From: UBA5420 sp964485345
Lineage (GTDB): Bacteria; Bacillota; Limnochordia; Darwinibacteriales; Darwinibacteriaceae
Direction: 5' to 3'
NCBI GenBank assembly: GCA_964485345.1
Contig: CAZAJB010000007.1
Span: 1-62,517 of the forward strand
Length of the DNA stretch: 62,517 nucleotides
Shown: positions 44,307 through 53,181 of the stretch, in pieces
How the letters are laid out: each line of letters starts with the position of its first letter
Position numbering within the stretch: the first letter of the stretch is position 1
The notes under the pieces: model-generated
Told to the model about the DNA's origin: nothing
The model's input: the letters and a program-made list of their open reading frames with translations, nothing else
Database searches by the model: none
Made by a program: the position numbers and the translations under genes

Positions 44307-45608
44307 ATGCATAAAATGAAATGGCTTTACCCCGGTATGGGCGTGAAGCGATGGCTAGCTCTCTTGTTTCTTGGATTTGCTATGATTGCCACTGGTTTGA
44401 TTGTTTTGTTGGATGCTCCCATGCTTTCCCTGTACGAAGAAACCATCCTGTCCTGGGTTGAGATCTGGGAACCGGGTCAGGCTTCCGTGGGGCTATTGTT
44501 CATGGCCCTAGGCGGTTTGTTTTTGGCTTTAGCCATTCGCAATGGTATTCGCTCTGTGGTGGGGGCCATCCATCCTTCCGATGTGCCTAATCTTGTGGAG
44601 CATATCTATAAATCACGCAATCTGCAAAAAGGGCTGAACATTGTGACGATTGGCGGTGGAACGGGCTTAGCCACCATGCTTCGGGGTCTCAAGGAGTACA
44701 CCTCGAATATCACGGCCATTGTGACAGTGGCTGACGATGGGGGAAGTTCTGGCCGCATTCGGGATGATCTTGGGATTTTGCCTCCAGGCGATGTCCGCAA
44801 CACGCTGGTTGCCCTAGCGGATACAGAACCGTTGATGGAAGAACTCTTTCAGTATCGCTTTGATTGGGGAGAAGGCCTCAAGGGGCACAGCTTTGGTAAT
44901 TTATTCATCGCCGCTATGACAGATATTACTGGTGATTTTGAAGAAGCTATTCATGCCTTCAGCAAGGTCTTGGCGGTGCGGGGTAAGGTGCTTCCGTCGA
45001 CCTTGGAGTCGGTGCGCCTAGGGGCTGTGTATGATGATGGTTCCACCATGCTCGGAGAGAGTTCTGTTCCCCAGCATAGTAGAAAGATTAAGCAGGTGTT
45101 TCTAGAACCTGCCAATGTTCAGGCTTTGCCCGAGGCTCTGCATACCATTTCCCAGGCTGACCTTGTGGTCATCGGGCCCGGCAGTTTATACACGAGCATT
45201 ATTCCTAATCTTCTCATTCCCGGTTTTGCCCAGGCCTTGGCGCAGACCAACGCTTTACGCATTTATGTCTGTAATGTGATGACCCAACCGGGAGAAACCG
45301 ATGGATATTCTGCCAGCGATCATGTGAATGCTCTCCGGCTCCACATTGTAGGGCCAGAAATCCTGGATTATGTTGTAGTGAACCAGGCTACAATTTCTGG
45401 GGCTCAGAGTAAGAAGTATGCGAAAGAACAAGCACATCCCGTACAGGTCGATCACGATGAGCTGGCAAGACTAGGAATCAAGATTCATCAAAAGGATCTC
45501 TTGGATCACCAAGATCTAGTGCGCCATGATAGTCGGCGATTGGCTGCGGAGATTATGTCTCTAGCTAGTCTTCACGTCAAGCCTAAAAACGGCGAACGGG
45601 CTGGGTAA
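44307..45608 (+). CDS. YvcK (GlmR)/CofD-like protein with N-terminal membrane extension
   Basis: 433 aa. The usual YvcK is about 320 aa; the extra 100 residues carry two membrane helices (about 15-36 and 59-79). The core starts with NIVTIGGGTGLATMLRGLK (from about 111) and has TVADDGGSSGRIR, PPGDVRNTLVALAD, GHSFGNLFIAAMTDITG and the nucleotide-sugar pocket VVIGPGSLYTSIIPNLLI. YvcK/GlmR binds UDP-GlcNAc and adjusts GlmS in B. subtilis. Here it follows nagB after 29 nt and precedes vanW and whiA; the customary rapZ is not next to it. Confidence 0.93.
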   Translation: MHKMKWLYPGMGVKRWLALLFLGFAMIATGLIVLLDAPMLSLYEETILSWVEIWEPGQASVGLLFMALGGLFLALAIRNGIRSVVGAIHPSDVPNLVEHIYKSRNLQKGLNIVTIGGGTGLATMLRGLKEYTSNITAIVTVADDGGSSGRIRDDLGILPPGDVRNTLVALADTEPLMEELFQYRFDWGEGLKGHSFGNLFIAAMTDITGDFEEAIHAFSKVLAVRGKVLPSTLESVRLGAVYDDGSTMLGESSVPQHSRKIKQVFLEPANVQALPEALHTISQADLVVIGPGSLYTSIIPNLLIPGFAQALAQTNALRIYVCNVMTQPGETDGYSASDHVNALRLHIVGPEILDYVVVNQATISGAQSKKYAKEQAHPVQVDHDELARLGIKIHQKDLLDHQDLVRHDSRRLAAEIMSLASLHVKPKNGERAG

Positions 45609-45630
45609 TGACCAGTTGTCTTAACTCTTT

Positions 45631-45656
45631 TCCCTCCTGCATATACTAGGGAGGGG
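45631..45656 (+). promoter_or_regulatory. Hairpin that can mask the ribosome binding site of the VanW-family gene
   Basis: TCCCTCC at 45631-45637 is complementary to GGAGGGG at 45650-45656, the ribosome site of the gene starting at 45664. The loop is 12 nt and also contains a TATACT sequence. It may lower translation or act with another factor; unproven. Confidence 0.35.
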
Positions 45657-45663
45657 TGTGTGT

Positions 45664-46494
45664 ATGCGCAAGATTATTGCCATGGGGCTTCTCTTGTCTA
45701 CTCTAGGCTTCGGTCTTCCAACGATCTACCGGACGGTCCACCGAAGGTTTTTTGGCGTGCGATCTGGGGTTTACTTGGAAGAACAGATCATGGAATACTA
45801 CTATGAGAACGAAGTGAGGGTCATTGTCGAGCAAGTAGCACGAGCTCGAATGCGTCCCCCGGTGAACGCGACCATTGATAAGTCCACAGGGGAGATTGTT
45901 CCGCATGAAAATGGTCTCTACTTCGATCTGGATGCCATCGTCCATCATGTGGTTGAAGCCCCTAGTAAGAGTCGCGTTGAGCTTACTGGTATTGAAGTTG
46001 TACCTTTTTTGCGCACCGAGCACCTGGAGCGACTGACGGATCTCTTGGGTGATTTTTCCACGCCCCTCTTGGGTAGTCCTGGTCGTGTTCAAAACATCCG
46101 CCTCTCGTTGGCAGCCATAAACAACACTGTTGTGCTGCCTGGCGAGGTATTCTCCTTTAATGAGGTTGTGGGTGAACGCACCGTAGAGAGGGGTTACAGT
46201 AATGCTCCCATTATTCTAGGTGAGGCCGTAGTTCCCGGGGTAGGTGGGGGTATTTGCCAGTCTTCTACTACGCTCTATAATGCGGCCCGTGAAGCGGAGA
46301 TGGAGATTGTGGAACGCCGCATCCATTCCATTGCACCAAGCTATATCAAGCATGGGCTTGATGCCGCGGTGGCATGGCCCTATACCGATTTCAAGTTTAA
46401 GAACGATTCGACTACGCCGGTGATTGTCAAGGCCGAGATCCAGGGATGGCGTGTTCGAGTCTGGATTTTAGGGAAAGCTGGAGGTGAGGTCTGA
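45664..46494 (+). CDS. VanW family protein
   Basis: 276 aa from the ATG at 45664, seven nucleotides after GGGAGGGG. A short N-terminal hydrophobic stretch (AMGLLLSTLGFGLP) gives a membrane anchor or signal. The VanW domain begins near residue 140 with NIRLSLAAINNTVVLPGEVFSFNEVVG and has ERGYSNAPIIL, the hallmark GGGICQSSTTLYNAA and FKFKNDSTTPVIVKAE. VanW proteins are surface-associated with unknown biochemical role. Its place between yvcK and whiA is unusual. Confidence 0.9.
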   Translation: MRKIIAMGLLLSTLGFGLPTIYRTVHRRFFGVRSGVYLEEQIMEYYYENEVRVIVEQVARARMRPPVNATIDKSTGEIVPHENGLYFDLDAIVHHVVEAPSKSRVELTGIEVVPFLRTEHLERLTDLLGDFSTPLLGSPGRVQNIRLSLAAINNTVVLPGEVFSFNEVVGERTVERGYSNAPIILGEAVVPGVGGGICQSSTTLYNAAREAEMEIVERRIHSIAPSYIKHGLDAAVAWPYTDFKFKNDSTTPVIVKAEIQGWRVRVWILGKAGGEV

Positions 46495-47420
46495 TGACCT
46501 TTTCAGATGAGGTTCGCCGTGAGCTAGCCAGAGTGATTCCCGGTGCTCGCTGTTGCCGCATCGCGGAGCTTAGCGCTTTTTACGAACTAGCAGGTTTCTT
46601 GTTGGGAGCTAACAATCAGTTCCTAGACTTCAACAACTCGTCACCTCTGGTGGCTCGGAAAATTTTTCTGCTCTTGAAGGGTCTCTATCCTGATCTGCCC
46701 ACACAGGTACTGGTGGTGAAATCTCCCTCCCGGAGGGTCCAGATCTGCACGGTGCGGGTTCTGGGTCGTGCTTGGGCCGGACGAGTCTATCAAGACTTTA
46801 AGGATCAAAGCGTTTTGACTGAGTCGAATGTGCCCCGGAAGAAGTGCTGCAGAAGAGCTTACTTAAGGGGAGCTTTTTTGAGCAATGGATCGATCACCAA
46901 TCCAGAACGAGGCTACCACCTGGAGATCTCCACCGAACAAAGCCGTTTGGCTGAAAAGATCGTGGGCGTCATGACATCTCTCAGCCTCGAAGCAGGCATA
47001 ACCCAAAGAAAGGGCTCTCTAGTAGCCTATTTGAAGGATGGCACTCAGATCGTGACGATGCTCAATCTGATAGGTGCCCACAACGCCCTCTTACACTTTG
47101 AAAATGTGAGGGTGATGAAAGATATGCGCAATCAAGTCAATCGCCTTGTGAACTGCGAAACGGCAAACGTGGACAAAACGGTGAAAGCAGCTATGGATCA
47201 ACTGGAAGACATCCAGATTATCGATGCCACCATTGGACTCCAGGAGTTGCCTCCCAAACTGAGAGAAGTGGCCAGAGTACGCCTGGAGAATCCCTATGCC
47301 TCGCTGCAGGAAATCGGGGGTCTCATGGTTCCCAAGATGAGCAAATCCGGTGTCAACTACCGTTTTAGGCAGCTGCAGAAAAAGGCGCGACAAGTTGACA
47401 AATTAACTACCAAGTATTAA
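46494..47420 (+). CDS. whiA: Sporulation/cell-division regulator WhiA
   Basis: 308 aa. It overlaps the preceding stop by 1 nt (TGATG) and has GGAGGTGAGG upstream. The LAGLIDADG-like N-terminal domain (FSDEVRRELARVI, CCRIAELSAFYELAG, RRAYLRGAFLSNGSI) is followed by the helix-turn-helix end (ENPYASLQEIGGLMVPKMSKSG then VNYRFRQL). WhiA binds DNA and influences division or sporulation in actinobacteria and division in B. subtilis. It is the last gene before the glycolytic operon. Confidence 0.97.
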   Translation: MTFSDEVRRELARVIPGARCCRIAELSAFYELAGFLLGANNQFLDFNNSSPLVARKIFLLLKGLYPDLPTQVLVVKSPSRRVQICTVRVLGRAWAGRVYQDFKDQSVLTESNVPRKKCCRRAYLRGAFLSNGSITNPERGYHLEISTEQSRLAEKIVGVMTSLSLEAGITQRKGSLVAYLKDGTQIVTMLNLIGAHNALLHFENVRVMKDMRNQVNRLVNCETANVDKTVKAAMDQLEDIQIIDATIGLQELPPKLREVARVRLENPYASLQEIGGLMVPKMSKSGVNYRFRQLQKKARQVDKLTTKY

Positions 47421-47423
47421 CAA
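47395..47423 (+). promoter_or_regulatory. Promoter candidate for cggR-gap operon
   Basis: A perfect TTGACA sits at 47395-47400 inside the whiA end, 17 nt before a weak TAACAA (47418-47423). It lies 50 nt upstream of the CggR operator. Moderate support only. Confidence 0.35.
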
Positions 47424-47472
47424 GAAGATAGAAGGGAACGATGGGAGAAAAGCAGAACATTTATCGATGAGG

Positions 47473-47508
47473 TGGGACGAAATAAACCCCTGCGGGTCGC
47501 CAGTTGTC
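47473..47508 (+). promoter_or_regulatory. CggR operator (tandem CGGGAC-N6-TGTC type)
   Basis: Reads TGGGAC-N6-AACC, four nucleotides, then CGGGTC-N6-TGTC. The B. subtilis CggR operator is two copies of CGGGAC-N6-TGTC four nucleotides apart. The spacing is identical; 15 of 20 fixed positions match. It lies 40 nt upstream of the cggR start, so CggR should repress its own operon here. Confidence 0.75.
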
Positions 47509-47548
47509 CCGAGAAAGTGGGTGAACCATTCTGGAGAGCCTTGCTGCT

Positions 47549-48559
47549 TTGCGGAAACTCGTGCCCGAACTTGCTGAAGTCTTGGAGCGGCGCTACAATT
47601 TGTTGAGAGTAATCCAAAACGAAGGACCGATTGGGCGCAGATTTATTGCATCTAGGCTCGGTAGTTCCGAAAGAATTATCCGCGGCGAATTGGACGTTCT
47701 TAGAGAACAGGGCTTGATTGGGGCCAGTTCTGCCGGCGTTCGGCTGTCCGCCCAGGGCGAAAAAGTGATCATGGTCTTGCAGGCCATGATTCGAGAGTTT
47801 CACGATTTTGACTACCTAGAACGCACGCTTGCGCAAGCCCTTGGGGTGAAGAAGATGATCATTGTCCCGGGGGATGTAGATAGCAATGTGTCAGGTAAGC
47901 GTGATTTGGCCGAGGCCACAGCCCGTTACTTGAAAGACGTGCTTAAAGATGGTGATGTACTGGCAGTTTCTGGCGGTTCGACCCTGGCCAGGGTGGCCGA
48001 GTCCGTCTCTGGGCAAGACCTACCACGGGATGTTACTGTTGTTCCCGTTCGGGGTGGCTTAGGTGAGGATGCACGGATCCACGCCAACTCCATAGCTGTT
48101 TCGCTGGCAGAGAGCCTGCGTGGTAGCTATCGCCAGCTTCAGGCACCAGAGGATGTCTTGCCCTGTTACTTAGAACAGATCATCAACGAACCGCGTATTC
48201 GTGAGGTGATAGCCTTAGGACGCCGAGCAAATGTGTTGGTTCACGGGATAGGTACGGCGGAGGAAATGGCCAGAAGAAGGGGCTTCGATGATGCTTCCTT
48301 GATGGAGTTGATTGCAGAAGGTGCTGTAGGTGAAGCCTTTGGTTGTTACTTCGATGCCCAGGGACGCATCGTGCATAATACCACCTCGGTGGGACTGCGC
48401 CTAGAGGATCTGGAAAAAATCCCGCTGGTGATTACTGTTGGAGGAGGACGCAGCAAGGCGTGGGCTGTGATGTCAGTTTTGTCTAGAGGATACTGTGATG
48501 TTTGTATCACCGATGAAGGGGTAGCCCGGAGGTTGATGAGCATAAAAGAGTTAACATAA
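47549..48559 (+). CDS. cggR: Central glycolytic genes regulator CggR (SorC/DeoR family)
   Basis: 336 aa from the TTG at 47549; an ATT at 47528 would add seven residues. The N-terminus aligns in pattern with B. subtilis CggR (KLVPELAEVLERRYNLLRVI, then GPIGRRFIASRLGSSERIIRGEL, a winged helix). The effector-binding domain shows DVLAVSGGSTLARVAES, VVPVRGGLGED, GIGTAEEMARRR and NTTSVGLRLEDLEKIP. CggR binds fructose-1,6-bisphosphate and releases its operator. The downstream order gap-pgk-tpiA-gpmI-eno is the classical CggR operon. Confidence 0.95.
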   Translation: MRKLVPELAEVLERRYNLLRVIQNEGPIGRRFIASRLGSSERIIRGELDVLREQGLIGASSAGVRLSAQGEKVIMVLQAMIREFHDFDYLERTLAQALGVKKMIIVPGDVDSNVSGKRDLAEATARYLKDVLKDGDVLAVSGGSTLARVAESVSGQDLPRDVTVVPVRGGLGEDARIHANSIAVSLAESLRGSYRQLQAPEDVLPCYLEQIINEPRIREVIALGRRANVLVHGIGTAEEMARRRGFDDASLMELIAEGAVGEAFGCYFDAQGRIVHNTTSVGLRLEDLEKIPLVITVGGGRSKAWAVMSVLSRGYCDVCITDEGVARRLMSIKELT

Positions 48560-48573
48560 AAGGAGGAGTTTTT

Positions 48574-49578
48574 GTGACCATTAAAGTTGGAATTAACGGT
48601 TTTGGTCGAATTGGACGTCTGGTGTATCGGGGAGCTTTAAGGGATTCGAATGTTGAAGTCGTAGCAGTCAATGACCTCACAGACGCTAAGACACTGGCGC
48701 ATTTGCTCAAGTATGACACAAACCACGGTACACTTGATGCAGATGTCTCCGTCGATGGCGACAATATTGTGGTAAACGGCAAGAAGATCCGCGTTTACGC
48801 TGAACGGGATCCTAAGAACATTCCTTGGGGAGAACTTGGTGTAGACTATGTTGTTGAAGCGACCGGAATCTTCCGCAAGCGCGAACAAGCCCAGTGGCAT
48901 ATTGATGCGGGTGCGAAGAAGGTTGTTATTACCGCTCCTGCCAAGAATGAAGACCTCACCGTGGTCATGGGCGTGAACGAAGACAAGTATGACGCGAAAG
49001 CTCACCATGTGCTTTCGAACGCTTCTTGCACCACCAACTGCCTGGCACCTTTTGCCAAGGTTCTCAATGACAAGTTTGGCATTAAGAAAGGTCTCATGAC
49101 CACCGTACACGCTTATACAACGGATCAAAGACTTCTAGATCTGCCCCATAGCGATCTAAGGCGGGCCCGGGCAGCTGCAGAAAATATCGTTCCTACCACT
49201 ACTGGTGCTGCTGCAGCCGTGGGTTTGGTACTCCCAGAGCTGAAGGGCAAGCTTGACGGATTTGCCATGCGTGTTCCTGTTTCCACGGTGAGCGTGGTGG
49301 ATTTAGTCGTTGAGACCGAAAAGCCAGTGACGGCCGAGGCCGCTAACGCTGAATTCAAGAAGGCGGCTGAAGGAGAACTTAAAGGAATCCTTGGCTACGA
49401 AGAGGCACCACTTGTATCTTGTGACTACAAGGGCAATAACAACTCTTCCATTGTAGACGCTGCTCTAACCAAAGCCATGGGTGAGAACATGATCAAGGTT
49501 GTTTCCTGGTACGATAACGAGTGGGGTTATTCCATGAGAGTCGTTGACCTCATTCGCTACATGGACTCGAAAAAGTAG
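48574..49578 (+). CDS. gap: Glyceraldehyde-3-phosphate dehydrogenase (type I, NAD-dependent)
   Basis: 334 aa, GTG start behind AAAAGGAGGAG. The NAD site is VGINGFGRIGRLVYR with Asp in VNDLTDAK, indicating NAD preference. The catalytic Cys is C152 in SNASCTTNCLAP; the His is in TTVHAYTTDQ. It oxidises glyceraldehyde 3-phosphate to 1,3-bisphosphoglycerate. It lies 14 nt after cggR. Confidence 0.98.
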   Translation: MTIKVGINGFGRIGRLVYRGALRDSNVEVVAVNDLTDAKTLAHLLKYDTNHGTLDADVSVDGDNIVVNGKKIRVYAERDPKNIPWGELGVDYVVEATGIFRKREQAQWHIDAGAKKVVITAPAKNEDLTVVMGVNEDKYDAKAHHVLSNASCTTNCLAPFAKVLNDKFGIKKGLMTTVHAYTTDQRLLDLPHSDLRRARAAAENIVPTTTGAAAAVGLVLPELKGKLDGFAMRVPVSTVSVVDLVVETEKPVTAEAANAEFKKAAEGELKGILGYEEAPLVSCDYKGNNNSSIVDAALTKAMGENMIKVVSWYDNEWGYSMRVVDLIRYMDSKK

Positions 49579-49589
49579 AGTGTGAAAAC

Positions 49590-49618
49590 GAGATCCCCCC
49601 GTCACAGGGGGGATCCTC
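49590..49618 (+). promoter_or_regulatory. Hairpin between gap and pgk
   Basis: A perfect 9-bp stem (GATCCCCCC / GGGGGGATC, 6-nt loop) stands 13 nt after the gap stop. There is no T-run, so it is not a standard terminator. It could stabilise the 3' end of processed cggR-gap mRNA or mark a processing site. Confidence 0.55.
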
Positions 49619-49682
49619 TGATGATTGCCAAAGATACTTGCTGCAATCCTGGAGGAATGCAGCAGTCGTGAGGAGGGTTTTT

Positions 49683-50864
49683 ATGGCGAAAAAAACCATT
49701 GCCGATGTGAATGTACAAGGTCTACGAGTCTTGATGCGCGTTGACTTTAACGTGCCTATGCAAGACGGAGTCATTACTGACGATAAGAGAATTAGGGCTG
49801 CTTTGCCTACGATTCAGCATTTAGTCAACCAGGGCGGAAAGGTCATCCTAATGTCACACTTTGGCCGTCCGAAGGGCAAGGTAAACGAGGACATGCGCAT
49901 GGATCCTATTGCCAAGCGCCTCAGCGAACTTCTAGCTAAGCCTGTGCAAAAAGTGAATGACTGCATTGGCCCTGAAGTGAAAAAGGCTGTTGATGCTCTG
50001 CAGGATGGAGAGGTCTTGGTTCTAGAAAATGTCAGGTTCTATGCTGAAGAAGAAAAAAACGACCCAGAATTTGCCAAGTCTTTAGCCTCTCTGGGCGATA
50101 TTTACGTAAACGATGCCTTCGGCACGGCTCACCGGGCCCATGCTTCCACAACGGGAGTTGCCAACTATTTGCCCGCCATCTCTGGTTTTCTTATGGAGAA
50201 AGAGCTGGAGTTCTTGGGTGGTGCACTAGATGAGCCAAAACGCCCTTTCGTGGCCATTTTAGGCGGCGCCAAAGTGAAAGACAAAATTGGCGTGATTGCA
50301 TCGCTTCTTGATAAGGCGGACACCTTAATCATAGGTGGTGGTATGGCTTACACCTTTTTCAAGGCCCAGGGATACGAGATTGGAAATTCCCTTTTAGATC
50401 CCGAACGGATTGATTTTTGCCGGGATATCATAACCAACGCGAAGGAAAAGGGCGTCGAGCTCTTGTTCCCCGTGGATATTGTGGTAGGTAGAGAACGCAC
50501 TGCAGATACGGAACACAAGGTTGTAGACTTCAAAGAAATGCCCGCGGACTGGGAAGGCCTAGATTCGGGTCCCAAGACAACGGAGCTGTTTAGTGAAGCT
50601 GTCAAGAAAGCTGGAACCGTGGTCTGGAACGGACCCATGGGAGTCTTTGAGCTGGAAGCTTTCGCAGCTGGCACCCGCGGTTTAGCCCAGGCTCTGGCTG
50701 ATTCGTCAGCGATTTCCATCATCGGTGGCGGGGATTCGGCAGCAGCCGTAGAGCAAATGGGCCTAGCTGACAAAATGACTCATGTTTCCACTGGCGGCGG
50801 CGCTTCACTGGAATTCCTAGAAGGCCAGGTTTTGCCAGGAGTGGCTGCTTTAAATGACAAGTAG
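49683..50864 (+). CDS. pgk: Phosphoglycerate kinase
   Basis: 393 aa from the ATG at 49683 with GAGGAGG upstream; the open frame before it overlaps the gap-pgk spacer. Signatures are RVLMRVDFNVPMQDG, MSHFGRPKGK, VNDAFGTAHRAHAST, AILGGAKVKDKIGVI, WNGPMGVFE and GGGDSAAAVEQ then STGGGASLEFLEG. It makes ATP from 1,3-bisphosphoglycerate. Separated from gap by 104 nt, the longest gap in the operon; followed by tpiA after 10 nt. Confidence 0.98.
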   Translation: MAKKTIADVNVQGLRVLMRVDFNVPMQDGVITDDKRIRAALPTIQHLVNQGGKVILMSHFGRPKGKVNEDMRMDPIAKRLSELLAKPVQKVNDCIGPEVKKAVDALQDGEVLVLENVRFYAEEEKNDPEFAKSLASLGDIYVNDAFGTAHRAHASTTGVANYLPAISGFLMEKELEFLGGALDEPKRPFVAILGGAKVKDKIGVIASLLDKADTLIIGGGMAYTFFKAQGYEIGNSLLDPERIDFCRDIITNAKEKGVELLFPVDIVVGRERTADTEHKVVDFKEMPADWEGLDSGPKTTELFSEAVKKAGTVVWNGPMGVFELEAFAAGTRGLAQALADSSAISIIGGGDSAAAVEQMGLADKMTHVSTGGGASLEFLEGQVLPGVAALNDK

Positions 50865-50874
50865 AGGTGATATT

Positions 50875-51618
50875 ATGCGTACTCCAATTATTGCAGGAAA
50901 CTGGAAGATGCACAAAAATGTAGGTGAAGCGTTAGAACTAGTTCGCATGCTCGATGAGCTCACTACCGACAGTCCGGTAGAAGTAGTTGTCTGTGCACCG
51001 TTCACGAGCCTTTCATCCCTGAGTGCCCTAGGACTTAGCAAGGTCAAGCTTGGGGCGCAGAACATGTACTACGCGGCAGAGGGAGCCTATACTGGAGAGA
51101 TCTCGGCATCCATGTTAGAAGATGTCGGTTGTGAATATGTTATCTTAGGCCACTCTGAACGGCGGGAAATCTTCAAAGAAAACGACGAGCTGATCAACAA
51201 GAAGGTGCTCAAGGCGTTGGATGCTGGCCTGAAACCTATTCTATGTGTAGGTGAAACACTGGCGCAGCGTAAGGCCGGTGAGACGGAGGATGTTGTGGTG
51301 ACCCAGACCACCCAAGGTTTGGCAGGTGTGCAGCCTGAGCAGATTGAAAATGTGGTCGTTGCTTATGAGCCAATCTGGGCCATTGGCACAGGCGAAACAT
51401 CTAACGGAACAGATGCGAATCAAGTGATTGGTTCCATCCGCAAGACATTGGCCAAGCTCTTTGGTTCTGACCTTGCGGAGCAGGTGCGGATCCAATACGG
51501 TGGCAGTGTGAAACCTGGTAATATCAGTGAATTTATGGAACAACCCGAAATCGATGGAGCGTTAGTAGGCGGGGCAAGTCTCAACGTTAAGGATTTTGTT
51601 GGTATTGTCAAGTACTAG
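50875..51618 (+). CDS. tpiA: Triosephosphate isomerase
   Basis: 247 aa from the ATG at 50875 behind AGAGGTG. Catalytic residues K11 (AGNWKMHK), H93 (ILGHSERR) and E165 (AYEPIWAIGTG) are present, with the C-terminal YGGSVKPGN phosphate loop. It interconverts DHAP and glyceraldehyde 3-phosphate. It is 12 nt from gpmI. Confidence 0.98.
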   Translation: MRTPIIAGNWKMHKNVGEALELVRMLDELTTDSPVEVVVCAPFTSLSSLSALGLSKVKLGAQNMYYAAEGAYTGEISASMLEDVGCEYVILGHSERREIFKENDELINKKVLKALDAGLKPILCVGETLAQRKAGETEDVVVTQTTQGLAGVQPEQIENVVVAYEPIWAIGTGETSNGTDANQVIGSIRKTLAKLFGSDLAEQVRIQYGGSVKPGNISEFMEQPEIDGALVGGASLNVKDFVGIVKY

Positions 51619-51630
51619 GGGAGCGAAAAG

Positions 51631-53181
51631 GTGTGTGAGACGATGAAAAGACCAACAGCACTAATTATCCTTGACGGCTTTGGCCTCACTGATGCAGTAG
51701 ACGGTGATGCTACGAAAGTGGCGAAGACACCTACAGTAGACTGGCTCCGGAGTGACTTTCCCCAGGCTCACCTATCCGCCTCTGGCGAAAGCGTTGGCTT
51801 GATGGATGGGCAAATGGGTGACTCCAATGTCGGTCATCTGAATATCGGAGCCGGACGGATTGTCTATCAGGACGTGGTGAGGATTTCAAAGTCCATTCGA
51901 GATGGCGAGTTTTTTGCCAATCCCACCTTACTTGCCTCGATGGAACAGGCCAAGCAAGGTGGAGGAGCATTTCATCTGATGGGCCTCGTCTCGCCTGGAG
52001 GTGTCCATAGTCACACAGACCACTTGTATGCCTTGGTACAGATGGCGAAGGATTACGGCTTGAGCCGTGTGTTCATTCATGCCTTTTTGGATGGACGGGA
52101 CGTTGCTCCAAGTAGCGCCCATGAGTATCTGGCTACGCTCGAAGCGAAGCTTGAGGAAATCGGTGTCGGCGAGATTGCCACGATTTCTGGTCGTTACTAT
52201 GCTATGGATAGAGATAAACGTTGGGATCGGGTGCAAAAAGCCTACCAAGCCCTGCAAGGGCAGGGACGTACAGATACCCACAGCGGCGCCGCCATTCAGC
52301 AAGCTTACGCCCTCGGCGAGACAGATGAATTCGTGATCCCTACTGTCTTAACCCGAGATGGTCAGGCGCGGGGCCCCATTGAGGATGGAGACAGTGTCTT
52401 TTTCTTCAACTTTAGGGCAGATCGAGCTCGCGAGATCAGTTGGGCCCTGGCGAATGACTCCTTTGATGGATTTGAGCGCGGGAAAAAGCTTGATATTTAC
52501 TATGCCACGATGACGCAATATGACGCCAGTCTGGCTGTCCCCTTTGCCTTCGAACCCCAGAACTTGCGAAATACGCTAGGCGAGTACATGGGTAGTCTAG
52601 GTAAGACACAGCTGCGCATTGCTGAAACGGAGAAGTACGCTCATGTAACGTTCTTCTTCAACGGTGGTGTGGAAAAGCCCAATCCCGGGGAAGAGCGAAT
52701 CTTGATTCCCTCTCCGGATGTGGCAACCTATGATCTCAAGCCCGAAATGAGTGCCCCTGAGGTCACAGAAAACGTTGTAACCGAAGTCACCAAGGGTATC
52801 TTTGATCTTGTTGTCCTCAACTACGCCAACTGTGACATGGTGGGACATACAGGTGTCTTTGCAGCAGCCGTTCAAGCGGTTGAAGCGGTAGATGCAGGTT
52901 TGAGGAAAGTACTGAAAGCCATTGAGGCCCAAGGTGGAATGGCCATTATCACAGCAGACCATGGTAATTGCGAGCAGATGGTGGATCCCGCATCGGCTGA
53001 ACCTTATACGGCCCATACCACCAATTTGGTTCCGGTCTGGCTCTTTAATGCCCCAAAAAACTACAGCCTCAAATCCGGTATTTTGGCCGATTTAGCGCCA
53101 TCGCTTCTGGATTTGATGCAGATACAAAAACCGGTTGAGATGACCGGCGAAAGCCTAATTGTGAAGGAGGAAAGCAGATGA
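51631..53181 (+). CDS. gpmI: 2,3-bisphosphoglycerate-independent phosphoglycerate mutase
   Basis: 516 aa from a GTG seven nucleotides after GGGGAG; an ATG at 51643 would remove four residues. Metal-site residues of the alkaline phosphatase-like fold are seen: D15 in LIILDGFG, S65 in GDSNVGHLNIG, GGVHSHTDHL, CDMVGHTG and TADHGNCEQM. It converts 3- to 2-phosphoglycerate using manganese. The stop overlaps the eno start (ATGA). Confidence 0.98.
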   Translation: MCETMKRPTALIILDGFGLTDAVDGDATKVAKTPTVDWLRSDFPQAHLSASGESVGLMDGQMGDSNVGHLNIGAGRIVYQDVVRISKSIRDGEFFANPTLLASMEQAKQGGGAFHLMGLVSPGGVHSHTDHLYALVQMAKDYGLSRVFIHAFLDGRDVAPSSAHEYLATLEAKLEEIGVGEIATISGRYYAMDRDKRWDRVQKAYQALQGQGRTDTHSGAAIQQAYALGETDEFVIPTVLTRDGQARGPIEDGDSVFFFNFRADRAREISWALANDSFDGFERGKKLDIYYATMTQYDASLAVPFAFEPQNLRNTLGEYMGSLGKTQLRIAETEKYAHVTFFFNGGVEKPNPGEERILIPSPDVATYDLKPEMSAPEVTENVVTEVTKGIFDLVVLNYANCDMVGHTGVFAAAVQAVEAVDAGLRKVLKAIEAQGGMAIITADHGNCEQMVDPASAEPYTAHTTNLVPVWLFNAPKNYSLKSGILADLAPSLLDLMQIQKPVEMTGESLIVKEESR

